Source: Patagioenas fasciata | Lineage: Eukaryota; Chordata; Aves; Columbiformes; Columbidae | Assembly (NCBI RefSeq): GCF_037038585.1 | Contig: NC_092521.1 | Coordinates: 150,130,605-150,194,604, forward strand | Direction of reading: 5' to 3' | Length of the DNA: 64,000 bases | Part shown: in pieces, positions 13,027-25,180 of the stretch | Layout: every line of letters starts with the position of its first letter | Numbering within the stretch: the first letter of the stretch is position 1 | Notes under the pieces: model-generated | Database searches by the model: none | Told to the model about the DNA's origin: nothing | What the model saw: the letters and a program-made list of their open reading frames with translations, nothing else | Made by a program: the position numbers and the translations under genes

Positions 13027-14113
13027 GTGAGTCGTGTTTGATCTACCAACAGTTATTGCAATAGCTCATGTTTTCCATTGTTTCCACTGTTTGCAGTACA
13101 AAGTACTGCATACACATACACATATATAAAATAGAGACATTTCAGTATAGTGCTTCCTGTCCTAGAAGGCAAGAATTTTGTGTTTTCTAAAATAAGAATT
13201 TGGAAAATAACTTCTTTTTCCCTCTTGGCAGAAAAGATTTATTCAGTTGATTTGCTTTTTTTTTTTTTTAATTTAGCCATTAAGACTTATTCATTTAACA
13301 CCCTTTGATTCCTGACAGTGGGTCACCTGGTGTTTTATTAGTTATAACAAAGCTTGTCATCTGCCATAATAATTATGTCATCTAAGCTGAATGTCAGCAT
13401 GCGACAATGAAACCTGTGATTTGATTATGTTCCTGTACAGGCAAAAGCAGGGAATTTTAAGCACAACATCCCAAGAGGCAAGACAAAGCCAAGCATCAAG
13501 CTTTCAGTCTTGATAAAGAACCTGTGTCCATTCCTTCTCTGTTTAAGTTGAAGCCAGCCTAACAAATCTTCTTAGATTTGAATGCAGGAAGTTGGTATTG
13601 GGCTTGTTTAACTGGGAGTAATTTCCTGTAAACAGTCTCACAGATCAAAGAATGGTCTACCAATATTTTGCAAGTCCAAAACCTTCTTCTCTGTCAACAC
13701 ATCACATATTTGGTTTACATTATCATTAGCTTCCCTTTTAAGCTTGCATATGATGCCATAAATACGTCTGAGAATATCTATGACAAATTAAAGTTCCATG
13801 CTCTTTGTTGATTCCTGGAGTTGTCTTTAACTATCAGGTTTTCTTCCTTTGACTTTGATACAGCTTCTTGCCTTTGCATCTCAGCAGCAGTCTTACTCCC
13901 CAATTCCTTTTGTGTCCTTCATTTGGTGTACAATACTTCATTTTTGATCCCTGAATCAGTATCCAGTTTATTAGTGCTTATGTTAGTTCATCCACTTATG
14001 TACTTCCTATGAATATATTTACTGTCCTTTAAAATCAAAACTCTATTTTCATAGCTCAACATGCAAATACTATCTGTGCAAATAATATGCAAAAATATCT
14101 TGCTCTGTTTCAG

Positions 14114-14209
14114 TGTCCTTGCAGTAGAGGAAAAGGCACAAGATTCATCTTATGAGCAGACTCCCTTGTCACCTGCTCTTTCAAGAAAAAGCAGTAGAGA
14201 AAAAACAAG
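14114..14209 (+). CDS. ARMC3: ARMC3 coding exon (serine/lysine-rich linker)
   Basis: This 96-nt exon follows CTCTGTTTCAG and is followed by GTATGG. The translation is VLAVEEKAQDSSYEQ… ending LSRKSSREKT plus two bases of the next codon. It is a low-complexity Ser/Lys/Glu linker, poorly conserved as in mammals, where the same place has a serine-rich stretch with KEK. Both boundary phases fit the neighbouring exons, which is the main support. Confidence 0.85.
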
Positions 14210-15739
14210 GTATGGTCTTAAGATTTACTTACCAGCGTTGTTGTGGTTCTCTAACATTAGAAAGAGAATTCTGATTGGAAATAGTTATAGAAAAATTCAT
14301 AACAGAGTATAAATGCTTAAATACATTGTTAAGCATGTTTTCAGAGTCTTTCTTTTACCTCCTAATTGCAGTAATCTTCCTTTATCTATCTTAGTAATTA
14401 TTTGTCTTCCTCATGCTGTATTTGAACATTTCCTGTTTACTTTGCCGTTTTTCCTTTCAGCATCCCTAGGAGGCAGTGAAATGCTGTTATTTTACAGCTT
14501 GACAACCACAAAATGGGGAAATTAGCATAGAAGTTCCTTCTCAGTTTAGAATTTGGACAAAAAGTTCCTACACTGCCTACATGCATCCTTATTCCTAGGT
14601 TAAATTTCTTCCAGTGCAATTCCATAGATTACTAAAAGCTGAGAAGAGTGTGCTCAGAACTGTCCCAGTTTTGACAGCAACAGACAAAAATGTGTTGATC
14701 TTCAGGGTTCCCTCTAATCCACCTCACACACTAGGTACAGTGCTGCAGTTTGCTCTGCAGAACTGATCTGGTGGGCATGTCCACCTATATCAAATAGGTC
14801 AGAATCTCTGAACTTGTTGTAGGAAATTAATTTCCTTCTTTTACAGAAAGAGGATCTGAGCGTGTCCCTCCCACCTGCAGATAGCTGACCACATGATATT
14901 TGGGATTTAGCCATCTCATTCTGGTTCATTGTAGCTGTTTGCTAATGAAAAGCATAACAAACAGAATTTTCTACTTGAACTGTTAAGAGTACTTACCTGA
15001 GAGAGTCGAGACCACAGTTCTAGTCCTTGTCTTGATAACATTTATTATAAAACGCTTAATTTTTAGATTTTGCCTGTGGAAGAAAACTGAACCATGGTCT
15101 ACCAACTGAACCACTAACTCCTTATGTAAAACAGTAACACAATCACAACCACAACAGTGCCTTTCAGAGAAGGCAGGCATAGCTGCCTAATTCCAGTGGA
15201 ATGTTCAGGATCCCAAAACCAGTCCAGATAGAACCTCCTCACCATCAACAGGATGATGTCTAGTCCTTGATAGGAATATGATGTAACCTACAACTCTCCT
15301 TGGCTTTTCAGTTAGCTAACTTAGTGAGCTGACCATTTATGATGCTGGTTTCTGCGGGTCCCAGTGCTGACTTCCTAATTTTCCCAATTTTATGGTATAG
15401 GGGCCCTTGGCCATACCTCAGAGCTGTTAGTCCTAGTCAGTTATGGGCATTACAAAATGCTAAGTGCTGCAGGGTTTGAAAAAAGGGAGAGGTGGAGTGT
15501 CTGTTATAGGAACTGAGGTACTATGTTTGCAATATTTAGCTTGGAGCTCGTCCATCAACTATGATATGCTACCATCTGTACAAGCATTTTATTGATAGAG
15601 ATAATGGTTGATTTCTTAGACTGCTTATATATTTCTGTGTATGTATGTATATATGTGTGCTTGAGATGAAATCAAGAGAAAATTGGACCCTGCTTTGTGA
15701 TCTCAATAGTTCAGTGGTATATCCAACAGAGGAAAAGCA

Positions 15740-16868
15740 GGAGTTATCTGGACAACGGTCTTCACTGAGCAAAAGCTGATAGCCCGTGGCTTGGACGAGT
15801 GCACTCTCTGCTGGGTTAAGAACTGGCTGGAGGGCCGGGCCCAGAGAGTGCTGGTGAATGGGGCTGCATCTAGCTGGCGGCCAGTCACTAGTGGTGTCCA
15901 CCAGGGGTCAGTGTTGGGTGCAGTCCCGTTTAACATCTTTATTGATGATTTAGATGAGGGGATTGAGACCATCATCAGCAAATTTGCTGATGACACCAAG
16001 TTGGGGGGCAGTGTTGACCTGCTGGAAGGCAGGAGGGCTCTGCAAAGAGATCTGGATAGACTGGAAAAATGGCGTGATTCCAATGGGATGAAGTTCAACA
16101 AGGCCAAGTACCGGGTCCTGCACTTTGGCCACAACAACCCCCTGCAGCGCTACAGGCTGGGCACAGAGTGGCTGGAGAGCAGCCAGGCAGAAAGGGACCT
16201 GGGGGTACTGATTGACAGGAAGCTCAACATGAGCCAACAGTGTGCCCAGGTGGCCAAGAAGGCCAATGGTATCCTGACCTGTATCAAAAATAGTGTGGTC
16301 AGCAGGACAAGGGAAGTGATCCTTCCCCTGTACTCTGCATTGGTGAGGCCACACCTGGAGTATTGTGTTCAGTTCTGGGCCTCTCAGTTCAGGAAAGATA
16401 TTGAGGTGCTGGAGCGGGTCCAGAGAAGAGCAACAAGACTGGTGAAGGGACTTGAGCATATGACCTATGGGGAGAGGCTGAGGGAGCTGGGGTTGTTCAG
16501 TCTGGAGAAGAGGAGGCTTAGAGGTGACCTCATCGCTCTCTATAACTATCTGAAGGGAAGTTATAGCCAGGTGGGAACTGGTCTCTTCTCCCAGGCAGTG
16601 AGCAATAGGACAAGGGGACATGGGCTTAAACTCTGCCAGGGGAAGTTTAGGCTGGATATTAGGAAGAAGTTCTTTACGGAGAGAGTGATCAGGCATTGGA
16701 ATGGCCTGCCCAGGGAGGTGGTGTACTCACTGTCCCTGAAGGTTTTTAAACTGAGATTGGACATGGCTCTTAGTGCCATGATGTAGTAAATGGGCTGAAG
16801 TTGGACCAAGGGTTGGACCTGATGATCTCTGAGGTCTTTTCCAACCTGGCCAATTCTGTGATTCCGTG
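15740..16868 (+). mobile_element. 5'-truncated CR1 LINE with open reverse-transcriptase C-terminal frame
   Basis: A CR1 retrotransposon copy inside an ARMC3 intron, in the same orientation as the gene. An open frame runs without a stop from at least 15,791 to 16,786 and encodes the C-terminal third of the CR1 ORF2 protein. It shows [12 protein letters not shown], the HQGSVLG motif, the polymerase active site FADDTKLGG at 15,978-16,004, then [42 protein letters not shown] and NGLPREVV. The short 3' UTR holds the CR1 block 'gatgatctctgaggtctttt' and ends with ATTCTGTGATTCCGTG, a degraded octamer tail. Homology extends upstream to about 15,740. The endonuclease and N-terminal RT parts are missing. 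Frames on the opposite strand here are shadows. Confidence 0.95.
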
Positions 16869-18368
16869 AAAAGGAGCACTAGAGAAAAAGGCTTAAGGCA
16901 TTACACTTTGAATTATATGTGTATCAGTTTGTTTAGAACTGACATGCAAATGGTAGACATACAGTAGCTACTCACTGTGAGGGTTGAGGTTTTGACTTAA
17001 ATCAGGACCTGAATTGTGAGCTAAGTCTGTCCAAAAGTTATTGACTTTCAAGGCAGATATTTACATTTGACTGGCTATTTGGACTGCAAGCACTTCTGGA
17101 ATTCAGTTTAAATAATTTTGTAGTAGATACCTGACATGGATCTTATGAATTGCATTGTGGAAGGTTCCTCTTTCAGGATGCAAAAGAGTAGATACTGCAT
17201 CTTGAGTATCTTACCAGGCCTGTTCTAGCTTCTGCTCATTTACCAGGTCCTCCCAATGCCCAGCATATTCTGGTCACGACCTACCATACATACGCTGGTT
17301 TGCTCAAAGGGAGCGGGAGGCGGGAGCCCCAGTCATGTTTGCTCTTTGCCAGCAGGGGATTCCTTCATCTTAGATGTTCTAGAGTCATAGGCCATGTTGC
17401 ATCATCTAAAGCAGTTGTGCAGAGCTTAGAGACCTGTTCTGACAAGATAATATAATAACCCTTGGATAGTTGCTTTTTAATGTAATTTATGTGAATTAAC
17501 ACAGTAAATTACTACTCTGTTAGCAACCATAACACTTTCAGAATGCAGAAAAGATTCTTTAGGAAAAAAACAAATACCTGGCTCAATATCCCGCAGTTAA
17601 CTTGTAGGGATACAAAGACTTCTTTCTTCAGGTATGAAATAATTGCTTTTGAATGTCATGATCGAGTTGTATGATTTATAACCCCATTGTCATTCATTTT
17701 GAATCCATAATTCATACATCATTATTATTATTAATTTGTGAGATATATGGGAGTTATTTGAAGGTCAGTATCTGACTCCAAGTCTCAAACATGCTTAGAC
17801 TTTTTCCTACAGTTTTTTTTCCTTTGATCATATGTTTCTGTTCATCATTATTTTGCAAAGTACTACTGAACACAGTTTAAAGCCATTGTTTTGAAAAAGT
17901 GATACTACTGTATATAAACCATAGTTGAAAGCTAAGAGAAATGGCAGTTGTAGTTGTCTGCTGGAGGTGTTTGAATTAGATGTAGAGGAAGTGCCTAGTT
18001 GATAGCTTGACATGTATTTGCATAGACAGATAGCAACATTTTTGATCAAACAGTTGCATATCTGATGTACACATTGACTGAGCTAAAAGATAATATTTAA
18101 TGTAGACTGATAAATGTGCGTTTATTCCATGCTATGTTCCAGTACAGCAGTTAAGGAAGTACTTTTCAATGCTCCTTTTCTAAATACAGCCAAGTCATTA
18201 AGCTATACAGAAAATGAAAGAAAATAGGTGTCATGGCTGTGTTTTGGTGGTAGAATGTTGTATTGGCTACCTTCTCCCTCACACTGACTCTCTGGTGACC
18301 CGTTGGACTTCTGTACTGAAGCTGCAACAGGAATCAGAAACAACTTGGAAACTATTAACTGCCATGAG

Positions 18369-18419
18369 TTCTCCTTTGCAGTGTTCCCCTGGGTTTGCAT
18401 CAAGTATGTCTCACAAGTG
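18369..18419 (+). CDS. ARMC3: Probable 51-nt ARMC3 linker exon
   Basis: A 51-nt segment ends at a good donor (GTAAGA) and has phases that fit both neighbours exactly (enters with one base of a split codon, leaves two bases of TGG). Its translation, SPLQCSPGFASSMSHK followed by W across the junction, aligns with the mammalian linker: S....S.GF.S matches S-YHF-S-A-GF-G-S, and W-RGKGKKEEEK at the junction matches mammalian GW-RKSKGKKEEEK. The weak point is the acceptor at 18,367-18,368, which has little pyrimidine tract. A better-looking acceptor lies at 18,380-18,381 (ttctcctttgcag), but using it would require a different phase from the exon to the left. Without this exon the flanking exons still join in frame. 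Confidence 0.5.
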
Positions 18420-19498
18420 GTAAGACAGCTTTGGAAAAGGGGAGTGATTTTTTTCTGATATAATAATTCCCATTGATAAATAAGATGGGGATAAAAAAGA
18501 GGATAGGGAAAAAAAAAGATAGTAGAATTCTACTGCAATGGTTACTGATTATTTTATAGCACTGAGCTGTAAGACAGCAACTCCACAGTTCCTTATGAGG
18601 TAAATATTAGACAGACATGGTGAACCAAACAGTTGCGGATCAGGGTAGAGACAGGTGCAGAAGACCACCTTCCATCAGCCATTCCACCAAAGAACAGAGC
18701 ATAGTCATAGCTCAGAGAAATAAGCAGAAAAAAAACAAACAAACCATTGTTCAAACCATTTCTTCTCAGGTCTTTCTGAAAACTGGAAAGAAGGAGAATA
18801 ACAGAAGCTCAGGGGCACTGGGTAGATAGAAAAAAAATTCTCTGCTATAGCACTATAATTCAGCAGTGCACTTTTCATAGGGAAAAGAAAGTACTGAGAG
18901 AATAGAAAGGAAGAGCGGTGGGCAAAGAGAAAAAATGCAAGTAACAAGAATTATACCATTTGTGGAAACTGTTGTCATGAAAACCTGCTAAGTCAGACAC
19001 TAAATCATAACTGCATAAATGGAGAAGTAGGTAGCTGTTTAATCTAGCATTGTAAGGTCCCCCAGCTATAGTTAAATAGAATCTTATTAGATAAAGAAAA
19101 CTGTTTGCCTGCTTTTTTCAAGTATAAGTGTAATTAATAACCAGAACAGTTTATTTAAGAGGGTGGTGAATTTTCTATAATTTGAAGATTAAATCTTAAT
19201 TGGTTATCCTTCTAAAAAATGTGCATTACGAAATCTATGAAAAGGGCTTTTTGTGAATATGATAAATCTCAATAGGTAAAAGTTTGCAAAGTATTCTGAA
19301 GACAAATTGCTTGAATTAGACTACTGATAATGGTATATGCCCTTCTGCTTTGTCTAATGCCTTCCATCTTCAGAGCGCTGTTCATTGTAAAATTCTAAGA
19401 ATAATTTGAAAAGCATATAATAATGACAGTGTTACCCAGACTCATGTGCTCTAGTAGTCCTTTTTTCCTCTTTTTTCCTTCCAAGAATGACAGAAGTA

Positions 19499-19557
19499 TT
19501 ACGGATGCAAAAAGAAAAAAAAAAAAAAAAGACAAAAAAAAAAAAAGACAGACCTGT
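19499..19557. repeat. A-rich low-complexity tract
   Basis: Two A runs of 12 or more bases separated by G and GAC. No element body is recognisable on either side, so it may be a simple tract rather than a retroposon tail. Confidence 0.7.
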
Positions 19558-20490
19558 TAAAGAAAAGAAATTTTGTCATATTTCACAGTAGAATTATTCA
19601 TGATTTGTGCTGAAAAAATACTTAATGTTTACAAAACACAAGTTCCATGTGTTCCCACAAATGAAAAATCCTAAGCTTTCTGAGTGTATAGATATTAATG
19701 ATGCCTCTGGTAAGGTACTGATTTTAGAGTTGCTGCATCACTCATGCAATGTACGGTATTCTAGCTAAGGAGAACAAGAATTCCAGTTATACGTCTGCTA
19801 GGTGCTTGTGATGCCTGTTCAGGATCACAGTCATTTTTCAGATTCTGAACATTAGTGAAAAATGTTGCCTGTGCAATGAAAAAAATCAGCAAAACCAGAT
19901 CTCTTATAAAATCTTTGTCTGACAAACCATGTTGTAGTTTGTATAATGCTTGAAGTACATGGATTTGCAGTGACAGAGACTACTGCTTGGCATGTCCTGG
20001 CAAGATTTCAGCCATGCTCTTGTTCCTTTATTTGAAGTCCAGATCTGTGTTGAGTAAAAACTCATGGGAGTTCACAATTTTTAATTCATGACCACATGCA
20101 ACCAAACTGTAATTGACTAAAAGTGTTTCCTGTGTACTCTCTAAAAACTTGTTGTTATTATTATGTAGCTGTACATAGGTGTCTTCTCCCCTAGATAATC
20201 CATATATGGGAAAAGCATATCAGAGCCACAAACAAGCATACAATGAGAATTTAAAGGAATATTAATACGGAGCTAGTGTCTTTTGGTTCCTAACCATCTC
20301 CTGAGGACAAGTTCCACAAGTATTTTCTACAGCTTTGTAGATTTTGGGCTATCAATTGTCATAAGAAACTATTTCCCCTATCCCTCTAAATCAGTTAGTC
20401 TAAAATGTCCTGTTGGAGAACTACTGTGTTCAAATTTGGACTTTAGAGATTACAGTATTCTAAATAAGTGTGTATTGTTTTCTATGTAAG

Positions 20491-20679
20491 GAGAGGGAAA
20501 GGGAAAAAAGAAGAGGAAAAAATGAAAGAAGTTACTGAGATTATGTCTAAAGTCCAGGATCTAGAAAATTCACATTGGCTACCACCACCTGACTTCATTT
20601 TACTGGATTACATTAATGATGCTTCTAAAGCAGTTCTACCACTAACTACTACCCGGGAACAGGTTGTGGCTCTTGCACA
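20491..20679 (+). CDS. ARMC3: ARMC3 coding exon (basic linker, start of EDR1-type domain)
   Basis: This 189-nt exon follows TCTATGTAAG and uses the donor GTGAGT. The translation opens with a lysine/glutamate run, RGKGKKEEEKMKE, equal to the KGKKEEEK stretch of mammalian ARMC3. It continues WLPPPDFILLDYINDASKAV and LPLTTTREQVVALAQ, the beginning of the EDR1/CTR1/ARMC3 peptidase-like domain, with counterpart 'PPSDPDF…YVYEVTKSILPIT'. Two bases of the glutamine codon are left for the next exon. The ATG at 20,468 lies in the intron and is not a start. Confidence 0.94.
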
Positions 20680-21159
20680 GTGAGTACTGAATTGTATTTC
20701 CATAAATAATGCAAATAAGTTGAATTGGTAAAATAACAGTTTTCTCATCCAAGAACAACTTCTCCAAATTTGTGATTTTTCCCATCCTTAATTGGAATCC
20801 ACATCATCTCTGGTCCAGAATTCTGACTTAATTTTAAATTTTAAGGTTCTTTTTTCTAATTTTGTTGTAATTAGTTTAATTTTTTAAAGAATAAAGTGTC
20901 ACTTGCAATCAAAGGGTAAAAAATTATCATTTGGAAAACAATCATATGGACAATTTGAATTTTTTTCACATTTCCATATCTATACTGATCCTTTGCAATG
21001 AACACCATTAACTGCAGACAGCATCTCTTTCAAGGAACAAGGGAGACCCAGGTCCTGCAAAGCCTAAATGCACAAGCTAAACTCCAACCTAGTACCGAGA
21101 TTATTGCAACTTATATGTATCAGGTCTGTTCTTTCTCTTACGGTCTCCCTTGCCTAGTT

Positions 21160-21280
21160 GGTTTGGAAGCCCCTTGGGACAGAAACTCTCTCATATTTTG
21201 TCTTCCTATAGAGCCCAAACCACAAGACATTTTTCTAGTGTTGCTTTTGGGTGCTACTGTAGTTAACATCCTGATGATTT
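21160..21280 (+). repeat. Old L2/CR1-like 3'-end relic
   Basis: A 'ggaagccccttgggacagaa' motif followed by 'cctatagagcccaa' and 'tgggtgctactgtagtta' resembles the 3' end of old LINE-type repeats ('gtaagctccttggggcaggga … gcgcctagcac … ggtgctac.gtaata'). Recognition is from memory and the copy is heavily diverged. Confidence 0.4.
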
Positions 21281-23031
21281 AATAGTGCCAGAATATTGCA
21301 ACAGTGCCTCGGCAGACTGTCGTTATCAATGTGTCATGCATTAGTTACACTGACAACACAGCCTGGGCACCAATCACTGTCATCTCCAAGCAGTGTGTCT
21401 GCTTTCATCTTCCCCTGGGTTTCACCTTTCCTACCTCAGCAGTTTCCTGGCTACCTCCTGAATCTGGGGAGCTCGGCATCAGGTCCCGCTGAGTCTCACA
21501 AAATTTGTTTCTTCTACTAACTCTCATTTTTTAATGAAGTGGTCTGATGTGGTATGAGGAATGATTTTTCTGTCAATTGCAAAATATGACAGGACAGATA
21601 TTCGTCCTTAACTATCCAGCTGTATATAAATCATGCTGCCTTCCTCGAGGTGGAATCCATAAAATGCTCTTTCAAATCCACTCTTCAAACACACCAGTGA
21701 AATACTTGCAGGCATATAACCCGGCAAAACAATCATGGGAAATATCAGTGGAAGGTTTTCTGTGGGGATTTTTTATGTGTACATTCCATTTTAAGCATCT
21801 GCCTGAGCAGCATGTGTTGCATAGGAAGGGGAGAAGGCAGCCTGAGCGGAGTTCCTGCTGTGCTCACAGGTCAGGGGCTGAGCAGACGAGGGAACCAGCA
21901 ACAGTGCTGGCTCTCTCCTTTCAGACAGACACAGCACATCCTCATTTGCACAAGCATGGTGGGCACACAGGCTCAAGCAGCTTTGCTGTCTTCACCAAGG
22001 CCTGGCTAGAGGCACAAGCAGCACAAGTGACTGCTTGGAGCCCCTCAGTTCTCCAGGCTCATCCAGTAGTTCCCAACTTCAAGCTGCCATGTCCAGCCTG
22101 CTCAGCGCTAGCTCCCTGTGCCCAGGCTATTGCATCCTGCACCTCCTCAGGCCCCAGGTTTTGAGAAACATGGCCTTTGAGGTTGCCTTGCATGTACTGT
22201 GAGGACAGAAACTGTTCACAGTTACTGCAGAGGAGGTGATGCAGTTTTAACTCCCTGTCTGATGCAGTGGCTTGTGACTCCCATGTCAGCTTTGCAACAC
22301 CTTGTCAGAGGGAGAGCCCTCAGTAATACTTGTGCCTTTGGCTGAGGACACTGTGGGAAGCAAAGGTGTTTATGTACAGGGGCCGTGCATAGAAGAGGTG
22401 AAGTTGTGTGTAAGAGGAGGTGGGGACTTACCCATCAGGAATCGGTCCTGTGCCTGCAGTCACCCCAAAGACAAGCTTTTGGCAACGTTTGCACAGATTG
22501 CGAGTTCTGATCTTCTCATTTGTTGACTGAGCCATTCTTTTTAATGGATAAATACACACCCCTCACCTCCCAAATACTGGCTTCAATATAAGAAAGCACA
22601 TGTAGCAGTTGAAGTAACCTTTCTGGATATAGTTGCTTTCTGATGTTGGGATCATGACCTATATTCTCATGCCTTTATTATTATTTCAAACAAATGGTAG
22701 GGCTGGGGATTGTGACACATAGCTCACGTAATCTGTTGCCTGTAAAGACAGACACTAGCTTCTGAACTACTTCCTCAGTAATTACACTGTTATTGATGAT
22801 TTCCACTGAGGACTTTATGCCTATACTAGGCCTCTCCAGGATCTCTGCTGGCAGCTGTTGGGCTTTGGTTTAGGTCTCTGACAAATTAAAAAAATAAAGC
22901 AAATGTAGCAAAAGTGTTGAAGTCTTATATGTCATTTACTTACTGCTTGCGTATATTTCATTTTGATATATTTTTGTGATGAACACAAGAGGAATTATAG
23001 AGGTAATTGATCCCAGTATATATTGGAACAG

Positions 23032-23194
23032 GTTTGTTGCAAACAAGATGGGTGGCTCAATTGAAAGAGACAAACTACATGACTTCAACTGGGAACTTCA
23101 CATAAGTGAAATAGAATTTGAACTGAAACGCAACATTGTTCCTATCGGAAAAGTCAAAAAAGGGACATTCTACCACAGGGCCTTACTTTTCAAG
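23032..23194 (+). CDS. ARMC3: ARMC3 coding exon (core of EDR1/CTR1-like domain)
   Basis: This 163-nt exon follows ATTGGAACAG and precedes GTACAT. Its first base completes glutamine, giving ALAQ-FVANKMGG. The translation includes KLHDFNWELHISEIEFEL, RNIVPIGKVKKGTFYHRALL and ends LFK on a codon boundary. This is the core of the domain shared with plant CTR1/EDR1 kinases, whose members read '…VPLGSL…GLCRHRALLFKVLAD'. The cysteine found two residues before HRALLFK in plants is phenylalanine here (T-F-Y-H-R), as also in mammalian ARMC3 by memory, so an active cysteine-protease-like centre is not expected. Confidence 0.97.
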
Positions 23195-24709
23195 GTACAT
23201 TAGCATTTATTTTACAACATAACATTACTGATGTTAAATGGACATTATAAACAAAAGTATACTTGCATCAGCATAATATAATTTATATTAATGTAAAATC
23301 TTTTGTATACGTTTAAGTTCTTTTGTACTGGCAAAGCTGATTTCCCTGTGAATGAAAGCCAGCATCGTTTCTTTCTATAAACATTCTTGTTGTCATTAAA
23401 TTGTCTTAAGTGATATCAGCAGAATACTTGATAAATGGCAAAGAGCCAATATATTTGATTTGGAGTCAAAACATTTTACATTTTCTGCAAACTGTAAAAT
23501 ATTGAATTATGCAGCTTGCTTTTTTTCCATGCTGCAAATGTAAACTTGTTGGGACAATTTTTATTTTATATCTATCCAGTATTCTATGACAGGATATAAC
23601 AGCTTTTATGCTCTAGTTTCATAGACTGGGAGGATCGATTTCTTCTGTCTCTATGTGAAGAGGTACTGGTGCAGCCTGCTTATCTGTGCCATTTTTTTCC
23701 CTTGGTTTTTGGGTAGCTGGGCTCCTCTCCTTGGATAGAAAGGAAAAGAGAAGCAAGGGTCTAGCACATTATGTGCTGTACACATTAAGCAGGAAAGACC
23801 TAGGAAATGGTACATAGGAAAAAGAGCACAATCCTAAATTTATGGCGTCTGTGGGGAGAGAAATTCCTGACATATTTTATGGAGGTTTGAGAACGTGAAT
23901 TGTGCTGAAGCAGCACTGATGTTCCCTTATCCTCTGCTGTCCTAAGAAACCTGGGTAGGCACAGATCATCTCTCTTAAAGCTACAGCAGTCTAAGCAATG
24001 GATATCATTGTCGATTTGTAACAAGTTACAAATCTTTCAGGATTTCATTCCTTCACAGCAAATGCATTCTGAGAAAGCAGGTTTGTAGCTGGAAACCATT
24101 ATATGTCTGTCAGAGACAGCACAGAGGAAAGGCAGGTGTTTCATCTAGCAGACACTTGCCTCGCATTGCATTGCTTCCCACATTTGCAGGGCTGAAAAGC
24201 AAGGCGTGTGCTTTGGAGTGAAACAGCAGTCCTAAACTTACACTGATAAAAATGTTGAGTTTTTACATTTAACATTTCATACTAGCTATATGTGTGCAAT
24301 GTACCTGCACCTCATTGCTTGAATAGACGGTTCTTCAAAATGTTTTTCAGAAATAAGGTTCCCAACTATATAAACCATTGCTGGGTACTGTGGATGTTGC
24401 ACTTCATTTGACATCCGAAGGACTGGCTGATAAACAAATATATCAGTGTCTGAAAAGAGTTAAAATGAATATTTTTTATGTTGTGCATGGAATATGGTAG
24501 AAATAACATTTAAAAGCCTACACTTTCTAAGCAGAACCAATAATAAAGATTTGCAGTTTGGAACACGTTAGGGATTTACAAAGGCTGCCTCAGGAAAGCT
24601 CTTGGCCTTTCTGATATTCGCTTTCTTTTTAAGTGTCTCTTGGCCTTGCTGTATACTACAGAAGCTACATGTATTGACTGTGATTAACTCCTTTTTCTTT
24701 CCTTTTCAG

Positions 24710-24919
24710 GTGATAGCAGACAGAATTGGCATTGGCTGTAGTTTAGTTCGTGGCGAGTATAACAGAGCTTGGAATGAAGTTGAATTGGTGGATGACTCTC
24801 CTCAAGGAATAGCTGGGCTTCTGCTTCCTCCTCAAGAGTATATTGTAGATCTCATGTTTGAGCCAGGCTTTTTGATGAAACAAGGAAGTGCAGAGGCAGA
24901 TCAGTACAAACATATTTAA
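24710..24919 (+). CDS. ARMC3: ARMC3 terminal coding exon with stop
   Basis: The exon starts after CTTTTCCTTTTCAG and runs in frame to TAA at 24,917-24,919. The translation begins VIADRIGIGCSLVRGEYNRA, continues WNEVELVDDS and EYIVDLMFEPGFLM, and ends EADQYKHI. It completes the EDR1-like domain: plant members have 'EYIVDLMGDPG' at the same place. The end matches the mammalian protein closely (SREADLYRFI), so the C-terminus is complete. Together the eight firm exons encode about 437 residues of ARMC3, or about 454 with the probable 51-nt exon. The ATG at 24,602 is intronic. Confidence 0.97.
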   Translation: MIADRIGIGCSLVRGEYNRAWNEVELVDDSPQGIAGLLLPPQEYIVDLMFEPGFLMKQGSAEADQYKHI

Positions 24920-25180
24920 TCATCTTGACAAATTTTGCCAAAATTACTATTTTAAAGATGTTTGCAGTACAAATACTTATGAAATATAAGAAGTTTCAGG
25001 TCCAGCTATCAAAAAAGAGGCATATCTGGTATGTTGTCTTGAACATTTTTTTAAACATGGTATCCAACTTCAATGCTTAAAAATTTTGTTATTTTTTTGT
25101 ACTATTTGAAGACTAAATTGTAAAGCTACAGATTAAAATTTGGTAGATCAATAATATTTGGTATGTGATTATTAAATAAC
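24920..25180 (+). other. ARMC3: ARMC3 3' UTR with candidate poly(A) signals
   Basis: AT-rich sequence after the stop. ATTAAA occurs at 25,132-25,137 and 25,171-25,176; an AATAAA lies much further on at 26,529-26,534. Which one is used cannot be decided from sequence alone. Confidence 0.55.

Noticed and set aside
15569..16809. Minus-strand frames opposite the CR1 reverse transcriptase
   Set aside because: They are shadows of the + strand CR1 frame, which has recognisable RT motifs.
18382..18419. 38-nt version of the ARMC3 linker exon using the stronger-looking acceptor at 18,380
   Set aside because: Joined to the exon ending at 14,209 it would shift the frame and reach a stop in the next exon; it would need another, unseen exon to correct the phase.
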